This document shows, one piece after another, positions 8,513 through 14,609 of a stretch of DNA of 64,000 nucleotides (the stretch's first letter is position 1; each line of letters begins with the position of its first letter). A model generated the notes under the pieces. It saw nothing but the letters and a program-made list of their open reading frames with translations, was not told where the DNA came from and searched no databases. The stretch covers positions 62,001 through 126,000 of the forward strand of contig NZ_JACBOT010000010.1 of assembly GCF_021532275.1 (NCBI RefSeq), in the 5' to 3' direction. This DNA is from Brevibacterium sp. UCMA 11754 (GTDB lineage Bacteria; Actinomycetota; Actinomycetes; Actinomycetales; Brevibacteriaceae). A program made the translations under genes and the position numbers.

Positions 8513-8714
8513 CAACCGTCGATGCTCCGCTGCGATCGCGTTTCGCCCTCGACTATATATCTCTTTCATGGTTGTAGCTTGTCCTCACCTACGGGACTTT
8601 TCTCAGTCCTGACACGTGGTTGGTGAGGTTCCGTTTCAGCCCAAGCGTTTGGTGAGGTTGAAGCGCTGTGCGCCCGTTCTAGGCGCTTTCGGGTCGCCCA
8701 TGACACCCATAATG

Positions 8715-8783
8715 TTATTCAAGGAGGATTGCGGCCAGGACAGCGGCAGGCACGACGGCTACGGTGATGATGAGCGCAATCAT
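8715..8783 (-). CDS. 22-residue hydrophobic peptide
   Basis: The frame encodes MIALIITVAVVPAAVLAAIL plus LE, which is nearly one whole TM helix. It lies 17 bases after the stop of the 92-residue phage gene, with AGGAG and GGAAAG sequences upstream. It could be a holin-like or regulatory membrane peptide of the prophage. Such short frames arise by chance, so support is only from ribosome site, spacing and composition. Confidence 0.35.
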   Translation of the reverse strand: MIALIITVAVVPAAVLAAILLE

Positions 8784-8800
8784 GATGCTTTCCTGTTCTC

Positions 8801-9079
8801 CTAACGGAGTTCCGGCGGGCAGGGCACGCGCTGCGGATTCGACTCAAGCTGGGGTCGGCGTGTACCTGTGCGTCGGTCGCGGATCCTTTTTGTTTCGGCG
8901 AGGATGTCGCCGGGCCGGGCATGGGCGGCACCTTCGCCGGCATAGTGCTTGGAGATCGCTGCTCTCCAGTCGTCGGCGAGGATTATGGGGATCTCGTCGA
9001 CTGGGTACACCCATGCGTCGAGGTCGTCTTCGTTGAGTGTGCGGCCGTCGTGGTCGGCAATGAATCGCAGTAGGTCCAT
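8801..9079 (-). CDS. Small phage replication-associated protein
   Basis: This 92-residue protein starts MDLLRFIADHDGRTLNEDDL and continues DAWVYPVDEIPIILADDWRA then AISKHYAGEGAAHARPGDIL. It has the form of a small helical domain found next to phage replication genes (HYxxxxxxxxPGDIxxxxxxxR). I chose ATG 9077-9079 because GGAG lies 7 bases upstream and the codons upstream in frame belong to the neighbour's reverse reading. It directly follows the broken replication-type gene. The exact function is unknown. Confidence 0.6.
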   Translation of the reverse strand: MDLLRFIADHDGRTLNEDDLDAWVYPVDEIPIILADDWRAAISKHYAGEGAAHARPGDILAETKRIRDRRTGTRRPQLESNPQRVPCPPELR

Positions 9080-9081
9080 GG

Positions 9082-9549
9082 TTAAGCTCCGAGCTGTCTT
9101 TGCCCTGGGTCGTCTCCCCTTTTCTTCAGCTTTGATTCGTGACCGGAGTGCGAGGTTCTGGTCTCGTGCCGCAATTGGTCGAATGTGCGGGGCTCTACCC
9201 GCCCCGTTGGTCGTGCCCGATCTGATGGTGAGTCGTTGATCCACACGTCGGCGTTGACCCATATTGCCGTGTTCTTTGTGTACGTGTCTTCCCGGTTGGG
9301 CTCGTCGCGGTAGTCCTCGGCTCAAGAGCCGATGGGCTCTGGGTCTGCTCGCTTGGTCGCGGTCTCCCATGTTTCATGTTCTCGGCGTTTGTCGATGTTC
9401 TTGGGGTAAATGGTCCAGAAGGTCTCGAAGTCTTCGGGGTAGGCGGTGTGCGCATTTTTGCGCAGAGCATGGAGATGGGAGCCGGAGTTAGTAGCTGGAG
9501 TAGGAGTAGGCGAAGTTTGATTTGGGCCCAGTTTGAGTTCGGCGTGCAA
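9082..9549 (-). pseudogene. Broken phage replication-initiation-type protein
   Basis: The frame reads ...AYPEDFETFWTIYPKNIDKR, a segment typical of phage and plasmid replication or helicase-loader proteins, and then stops at TGA after EPIGS. The same frame goes on without a gap: AEDYRDEPNREDTYTKNTAI, then WVNADVWINDS, up to TAA at 9082. This second half is the usual C-terminus of the same protein, so the TGA is an internal nonsense codon. The N-terminal part is also lost: upstream, the frame soon stops and meets the integrase stump. Only a TTG start remains. Confidence 0.65.
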
Positions 9550-9560
9550 AGTTCGGCTGG

Positions 9561-9730
9561 ATGACGCCGAGGACGATCAGAAACACCGTCGGTACGACCT
9601 ATTTCACGCCAGCCGGACTAGCGCTGGCGTCGGCCCAACTGGGACATTCGGAGGTCGGCACGCCCACGAAACAATACGCGCTGCGCCTCAATTTCGGCCC
9701 TGAGTCCGTCGTGGCATGCTCGACGAATGG
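9561..9730 (+). pseudogene. C-terminal fragment of a tyrosine recombinase (integrase)
   Basis: The residues TPRTIRNTVGTTYF, then LALASAQLGHSEVGTPTKQY, then ALR, correspond to the end of a phage integrase: the Arg of the RxTVGT block, the LGH block and the last catalytic Tyr. The rest of the catalytic domain and the whole N-terminal arm are missing. The fragment points toward tRNA-Thr, 100 bases away, which is the normal place for an integrase. It cannot be active. Confidence 0.75.
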
Positions 9731-9779
9731 TCTCAAAGCGCCTCGTAACCGCATTCCTGACCGGCTTCAGGCAAGTAAA

Positions 9780-9818
9780 ATCCCCTCCCCCAGACCGTCA
9801 AGCCTGGTGGGAGGGGAT
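9780..9818 (-). terminator. Intrinsic terminator after tRNA-Thr
   Basis: The arms atcccctccc (9780-9789) and gggaggggat (9809-9818) pair perfectly, and an inner CCAG/CTGG extends the stem. Read on the minus strand, the stem is followed by TTTTACTT. It lies 7 bases after the tRNA 3' end. Confidence 0.8.
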
Positions 9819-9825
9819 GTGCTGA

Positions 9826-9897
9826 GCCGCCTGGGAGAATCGAACTCCCGACCTATTCATTACGAGTGAATCGCTCTACCGACTGAGCTAAGGCGGC
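9826..9897 (-). tRNA. tRNA-Thr (anticodon CGT)
   Basis: The minus strand gives a 72-base cloverleaf. The acceptor stem GCCGCCT pairs with AGGCGGC. A D arm AGCTCAGTCGGTAGAGC is present. The anticodon stem ATTCA/TGAAT encloses the loop CTCGTAA with anticodon CGT. The T arm is GGGAG-TTCGATT-CTCCC. CCA is not encoded. An integrase stump 100 bases away suggests this tRNA was the prophage attachment target. Confidence 0.97.
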
Positions 9898-10388
9898 AAC
9901 CGACCTAACTTTAGCCAAAACCAGGACTCCTGGTCAAAAGGAGAATGACTGAGACCTCAGTACGTAACGCAACTCACATATGATGGGCTTCTCCGCGCAT
10001 TCATTTCGCACTTCAGGAGTCACATGAGCACCGCACAGATGGCCGTTCCAACGGCCGCAGAACTTCCCAGCATCGGCGCCGTGCTCGACAGCTGGCAGAC
10101 CGACGACGGACCGCTCCATCTTCACACAGGCGACCTCGGCTGGTATTCGCTGAGAGACTCCGAAGCTACAGCTCAAGCAATGCGGATCTGGCGGTGCGAC
10201 GACAAGGTCCTGGCAATCGGACTGCTGGACGGGGAACACCTTCTGCGCCTGGCCGTGGACCCGGACTTCAGCCATGACGACTCTTTGGCACAACAGATCG
10301 AATCCGACATCGACCCGTCAGACAACGCCGTCTTCGGGAAAGGATCTGTCAAGCCCCGGGTTTCATAGAGGGTGTTTTTCTTGGCCTT

Positions 10389-11258
10389 CTATGCAGCCAC
10401 ACTCGCGGCCGCACCCTGGCTAGTCCACTCAGCTTGAACCTCGAACGGCGGCCGATATCCGATCGCCGAATGCAGTCGTTGGCGGTTGTACCAGCCGATC
10501 CATTTCGACGTCTCTGCCATCACCTCGATTAACCCCGACCATTCGCGACGGTCGATCAGTTCCGCTTTGTAGACTGAATTGAGCGCTTCAGCCATGGCGT
10601 TATCGTAGGAATCCCCGCGGGACCCGACAGACGCCACGACCTCGGATTCTGCCAGTGTCTCGCCGTAGCGAATCGATCGGAATTGGACTCCGCGATCCGA
10701 GTGGTCGACAAGCCCGGATACGTCTTCGCCAGCTCGGAACTTCGCCGCCAAAGCCATCGTTAGCGCGTCCCTGGCCAAGGACTCGCGCATATGGTTCGTC
10801 ACCTGCCAACCCACGATCTCCCGGTGGAACACGTCCAGAATGAACGTCGTGTACACCCACCCAGACCGCGTCGGTACATACGTTATATCGGCGACCCACA
10901 GACAGTTCGGCGCAGCCGCTGTGAACTCACGCTCGACGAGATCGCCAGGGCACTCCTCGGCCCTGGCCGAGGCCGTTTTCGGACGCTTCCGCTTCCGACG
11001 CACACCGTCGATACCCAGTCGGCGCATCAACCGCTCGACCGTGCACCGGGCCACTGGCCCGAATCGGTCGGCATAGCCACGGTTGATCGCCTTCCACATC
11101 TTCCGCACTCCGTAACAGGAATAGTTGGCTTCATAGACGTCTTCGATGACGACCATGAGTTCCCGGTCCCGACGGGCCCGGGTTGAGGGTCGGCGCAACT
11201 TGTACGCGTAATACGAGCTCACAGCAATCCGTGCAGCAGTCCCTGACAGGGCACGCAC
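10389..11258 (-). CDS. IS3-family transposase OrfB (DDE catalytic domain)
   Basis: This is the integrase-core part of the transposase. The DDE residues lie in LWVADITYVPTRSGW (D), LVDHSDRGVQF (D) and DNAMAEALNSVYKAELI (E). The C-terminal IGWYNRQRLHSAIGYRPPFE is typical. The reading frame is open beyond the listed GTG start, back into orfA, giving IKVVVDFIDANRHEFGVEPI in the -1 frame. So the working product is probably an OrfAB fusion made by -1 frameshifting near 11310-11340. A possible stand-alone start is GTG 11256-11258. Confidence 0.9.
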   Translation of the reverse strand: MRALSGTAARIAVSSYYAYKLRRPSTRARRDRELMVVIEDVYEANYSCYGVRKMWKAINRGYADRFGPVARCTVERLMRRLGIDGVRRKRKRPKTASARAEECPGDLVEREFTAAAPNCLWVADITYVPTRSGWVYTTFILDVFHREIVGWQVTNHMRESLARDALTMALAAKFRAGEDVSGLVDHSDRGVQFRSIRYGETLAESEVVASVGSRGDSYDNAMAEALNSVYKAELIDRREWSGLIEVMAETSKWIGWYNRQRLHSAIGYRPPFEVQAEWTSQGAAASVAA

Positions 11259-11308
11259 GATTGGCTCGACTCCGAACTCGTGTCTATTCGCGTCGATGAA
11301 GTCGACGA

Positions 11309-11620
11309 CTACCTTGATGGGCGGTCGAGCTCCGCCGCGAAGAAAGCCGACGCCTTCTTCAAAATCTCGTTCGCCCGCCTAGACTCAGCCAGCTCAGCCC
11401 GCAGTCGGCGATTCTCTGCCTCAAGATCAACTGATTCGGCCGGCGTGGCTTTGCCCGAGTCCTTGTGTTTACGCACCCAGACTCGCAATGTTTCCTTGCT
11501 CAGTCCAAGCTCGTTCGCGACACGGGTGATTGCCCCGTTCGCGGTCTCGGGATCGGCTTGAGCATGGACGACGAGTTCGACGGCACGAGCCTTGAGTTCG
11601 TCGGTGTATTTCACTGGCAT
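11309..11620 (-). CDS. IS3-family OrfA (helix-turn-helix)
   Basis: The 103-residue protein starts MPVKYTDELKARAVELVVHA. It contains an HTH of the IS3/IS911 type (VANELGLSKETLRVWVRKHK) and a leucine-zipper-like segment (LEAENRRLRAELAESRRANE, ending ILKKASAFFAAELDRP). It binds the IS ends and overlaps orfB, so translation can continue by frameshift. ATG 11620 is chosen over 11656 because it gives the family N-terminus and has GGAGA upstream. Confidence 0.88.
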   Translation of the reverse strand: MPVKYTDELKARAVELVVHAQADPETANGAITRVANELGLSKETLRVWVRKHKDSGKATPAESVDLEAENRRLRAELAESRRANEILKKASAFFAAELDRPSR

Positions 11621-12320
11621 GAGAGAATCTCCTTCTTCCAATCTCCCTGCCTCCATTATCCCCGGAGCAATTCAATCGGCAATCGTCGAGGCTCGAGGAG
11701 CAACCTGCCTCGTTGCTCGGTTGGCAGAACGCGGATGGGAGGCAGACGAGCCGTGGACGCCTCTGAATCGTGACCTGAATCTGCCAGTTGAGGAACCCGA
11801 CCTCCGGGTGGAGGTTGCCGGGCCGGATAACGCTGAGGCATGGACTGTCGTTCATTGGTCAGCATTCCGCAGTATGCCCTACACCGTGGACGACAAACAG
11901 CGATTCGTCCAACGGTGGCACACGATGATGTCTGGCCCTTTCTCCTCGTGTGCACAGAGTCTGCTGGGGTATGACCACTCAGACCAGCCGGTCGCAGTGA
12001 CGACGGTGTGGTCCGCAGGTCCGAACCGGCCAGGGCTGCTCGAGCCGTTGGCTGTGCACCGTGACCACCAGGGTCACGGCTACGGGAAGGCCATGGCGAT
12101 CGCTGCGGCAAGAGCCCTGCAACAGTTGGGATCTTCGTCAGCAGCGGTGGGCACAGAGAGTTCGAATGTGGCCGCTGTCGCCGCGTACTCATCCGCTGGC
12201 TTCGCTCCCCGCACCGAGGTGAGGGATCTTCGACGAAACAGGTGAAGCACCGTGCGCTGACGTTTCAGGGACACCGCACCCGTTAACCTGGTGAAGACAG
12301 ACATTCGAAGAGAGAAAAGG

Positions 12321-13448
12321 GTGACGCACGTGGTCGAGTTCGACTCGAAGGACTTCATGAGTGATTTCCAGACGCTCATCGAATGTGAGTCGTTCTCCCA
12401 GGATCCCGAATCATTGGCCCGCAGCGCTCAGCTCGTCTCTCGGATCGGCACCGGTCTGCTGGGGGCAGCCCCTCACATCATCGAAACCGACTCGCATCCA
12501 CACGTGCTGTGGCGCTTCGGGCCCGGGCCCCGCAAGGTCGTGCTCATCGGCCATCATGACACTGTGTGGCCTACAGGCACTCTTGCCGATTTCCCCTATT
12601 CGGTCACGGACGGCGTTGTGCGCGGACCGGGCGCCGACGATATGAAGGGCGGTCTGCTCATCGCTCTGTATGCGATGGCGCGTCTGCGCGAGGAGCGCGG
12701 AAATCTCGATGGCGTCAGCATCCTCATGACCGGAGACGAAGAGCTCGGCTCCCCCGGCTCACGCCAGATCATCGAGGACGAAGCCCGTGGAGCCAAGGCG
12801 GCTTTGGTCTTCGAAAGCGGCGCACCCGACGGGGCTGTGAAGATCGCCCGCAAAGGTGTCGCTATCTACTCACTGGAAGTCACTGGTTTGGCCGCTCATG
12901 CGGGTGTGGAACCGGAGAAGGGCATCAACGCCACGATCGAAGTCGCCAACCAGGTCGTCAAGATCGCGGGCCTTCATGATCCGTCTGCGGGAACCTCGGT
13001 TGTGCCGACCGTCATGCACAGCGGTTCGACGACGAACACCGTGCCGGCCAAGGCTGTTGTCGGTGTCGACTCCCGAGCCGCCTCGGTCGCAGAACAGGAA
13101 CGCATCGACGCAATCATGAGCTCCCTCTCCCCCACTGTGGCGGGGGCCAAGGTCGACGTCCTAGGTGGGATCAACCGAGCCCCGCTGGAGGAGAATATGG
13201 CAATGGGGCTCTACGCCCGAGCCCAGCGCCTGAGTGCTCACCTGGGCCACCCGCCATTGCGGTCCGTGGCCGTCGGCGGTGGATCGGACGGCAATTTCAC
13301 AGCCGGCGTCGGAACACCGACCATTGACGGGCTCGGCACTGTGGGCGGAGGTTCGCATGCGAGAACCGAGCATGCCCTTCAGGTGTGGATCCCTCGCCGT
13401 GTTGAGCTCACCACTGCTCTGGTCGGTGAGCTTCTCGCCGAAGATTGA
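12321..13448 (+). CDS. M20-family metallopeptidase (carboxypeptidase G2-like)
   Basis: This is a two-zinc M20 peptidase, probably cytosolic, that cleaves an amide or peptide bond. Zinc ligands and catalytic residues are visible: HHDTVW, the bridging Asp in RGPGADDMKGG, the Glu pair in MTGDEELGS, the later acid in LVFESGAP, and the last His in GGGSHARTEH. The dimerisation domain includes GLAAHAGVEPEKG. It resembles the ArgE/DapE/CPG2 branch; the substrate cannot be assigned. The start is unclear: GTG 12321 is listed, and ATG 12357 with AAGGAC just upstream is a good alternative. It follows the split GNAT gene. Confidence 0.88.
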   Translation: MTHVVEFDSKDFMSDFQTLIECESFSQDPESLARSAQLVSRIGTGLLGAAPHIIETDSHPHVLWRFGPGPRKVVLIGHHDTVWPTGTLADFPYSVTDGVVRGPGADDMKGGLLIALYAMARLREERGNLDGVSILMTGDEELGSPGSRQIIEDEARGAKAALVFESGAPDGAVKIARKGVAIYSLEVTGLAAHAGVEPEKGINATIEVANQVVKIAGLHDPSAGTSVVPTVMHSGSTTNTVPAKAVVGVDSRAASVAEQERIDAIMSSLSPTVAGAKVDVLGGINRAPLEENMAMGLYARAQRLSAHLGHPPLRSVAVGGGSDGNFTAGVGTPTIDGLGTVGGGSHARTEHALQVWIPRRVELTTALVGELLAED

Positions 13449-13451
13449 ACC

Positions 13452-14609
13452 TCAAAGCGCCCCAGTACGGTCCTCGAGCAGCCAGGGGTTCGACAGCAGC
13501 ACGAATGCCGATTCGACGATGAGCACTGGCGACATGTTCGTCTGCAGCCGTCGTCTCGCCTCGGTGATGGCATCGATGCGCAGCAGAGTCGTGTCAGGGC
13601 CGTCTCGGTTCGCCTGCTCGGCGATGAGATCGACTTCTCCGGCGTTGATCCATCCCTCACGGATCCCCAACTGATGCATGAGGATGTCGCGGTAGAGACT
13701 CATGAGTTCGAGGAAGATTCGGTCGAGTTCGTCATTGCGGGCGCGCACCGACCGGCGCTTCTGCTCCTCTTCGAGCTTCCTGATCTGAGATCGCGCCGAG
13801 GGAGGGATGGACTTCTCGGATTCGATGCCCAAAGTCGCCATGAGATCACTGCGCTCCGAAGCATTGCGTTCCTCAACACGAGACTTAGCGGTCTCCGCGG
13901 CTTCATCGACGATGCGTCCCGCCAAGCGGATCGTTGCGCCGACCGAAGTCAGCTTCCCCGGGATCGCGAGGATCTGCTTGCGCTCCTCACCGGCGGATTC
14001 GTTGAGCGCCATGTACTTGGCCCGACCGATGTGGTTCTGCGCCACGGCGGCTGCCCACTTGGCCCTGTCCTCGTCCACGTGGTCGCGTTCGATGAGGAGC
14101 TGCGCCACGGCCTCCCGTGAGGGAATCCGCAGGCGAACGGGCCGGCACCGAGAACGGATCGTGGTGAGCACATCGATGGGACTCGGCGCGCACAGCAGCC
14201 ACACAGTGGCCGGGGGCGGTTCTTCGATGGCCTTGAGAAGGACGTTGGCCGTCCGCTCGCTCATCCGGTCCGCGTCTTCGATGATGACGACTCGCCACGG
14301 GGAGTTGACCGGGGCTGACTGCGCTCTCGATACCAGTTCCCTCACTTCATCGATGGCGATCACCGATTTCTGAGTCGACATGATCGTCAACGATTCGTGA
14401 TGACCTTTGAGCACGCGCGAGGTGACTTCGTCGGGCTCCTCGCTGCCGGAGATCAGTGCCGCAGCGAAGGCCCGAGCCGCATTGGATCGACCGGACCCCG
14501 GTGGCCCGGTGAATAGCCAGGCATGGGTCATCGCGCCCGGCGAATAGAGTGCGTGCTTGAGCTGGGTGATGACGTCGTCCTGGCCGACGAGCTCATTGAA
14601 GACGCTCAC
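13452..14609 (-). CDS. holB: DNA polymerase III subunit delta'
   Basis: This 385-residue clamp-loader subunit starts MSVFNELVGQDDVITQLKHA. It has an AAA+ fold with WLFTGPPGSGRSNAARAFAA, where Arg replaces the P-loop Lys, as is usual in the non-hydrolysing delta' subunit. It continues through IIEDADRMSERTANVLLKAI then EEPPPATVWLLCAPSP and the sensor TTIRSRCRPVRL. The gene follows tmk directly (stop and start are adjacent), an order common in actinobacteria. It works with DnaX (56561-59902) in loading the sliding clamp. Confidence 0.95.
   Translation of the reverse strand: MSVFNELVGQDDVITQLKHALYSPGAMTHAWLFTGPPGSGRSNAARAFAAALISGSEEPDEVTSRVLKGHHESLTIMSTQKSVIAIDEVRELVSRAQSAPVNSPWRVVIIEDADRMSERTANVLLKAIEEPPPATVWLLCAPSPIDVLTTIRSRCRPVRLRIPSREAVAQLLIERDHVDEDRAKWAAAVAQNHIGRAKYMALNESAGEERKQILAIPGKLTSVGATIRLAGRIVDEAAETAKSRVEERNASERSDLMATLGIESEKSIPPSARSQIRKLEEEQKRRSVRARNDELDRIFLELMSLYRDILMHQLGIREGWINAGEVDLIAEQANRDGPDTTLLRIDAITEARRRLQTNMSPVLIVESAFVLLSNPWLLEDRTGAL

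Larger units (their letters stand above)
6671..9730. mobile_element. Decayed prophage remnant next to tRNA-Thr
   Basis: About 3 kb holds short phage-type genes, mostly on the minus strand. Two are frameshifted, a replication-type gene carries an in-frame stop, and only the C-terminal 50-60 residues of a tyrosine recombinase remain beside a tRNA. No structural, lysis or terminase genes remain. The HIRAN gene (7913-8512) and two small genes look intact. The tRNA side fits integration at tRNA-Thr. I could not find a second copy of the tRNA 3' end to mark the other attachment site, so the left border is approximate. Confidence 0.7.
10347..11674 (-). mobile_element. IS3-family insertion sequence, complete
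   Basis: The element is 1,328 bp. Its ends TGTCAAGCCCCGGG... (left) and, on the other strand, TGAATTGCTCCGGGG... (right) agree at 16 of the first 26 positions as imperfect inverted repeats starting with TG. The trinucleotide ATC occurs directly outside both ends (10344-10346 and 11675-11677), as expected for the 3-bp duplications of IS3-family elements. It carries orfA and orfB in overlapping frames. Both genes look intact, so the element may be recent and mobile. Confidence 0.88.
10024..12245 (+). pseudogene. GNAT acetyltransferase gene interrupted by an IS3-family element
   Basis: The first part (10024-10346) encodes MSTAQMAVPTAAELPSIGAV and continues to NAVFGKG. The second part (11678-12245) begins AIVEARGATCLVARLAERGW and ends with a GNAT core LLEPLAVHRDHQGHGYGKAM. 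Removing bases 10347-11677 (the element plus one ATC copy) joins the codons as GGA-TCG-GCA and restores a 296-residue frame, probably with a degenerate N-terminal GNAT half and an active-looking C-terminal half. With the insertion the first part ends after a few IS-encoded residues (114 residues in all). The second part could only be made from an internal start within the IS end. Substrate unknown. Confidence 0.85.

Noticed and set aside
8636-8710. 24-codon frame MGVMGDPKAPRTGAQRFNLT...
   Set aside because: It has no clear ribosome site and no support beyond position, so I do not list it.
10024-10368. A separate 114-residue gene
   Set aside because: The last residues come from the IS end; the frame continues after the IS as one GNAT protein.
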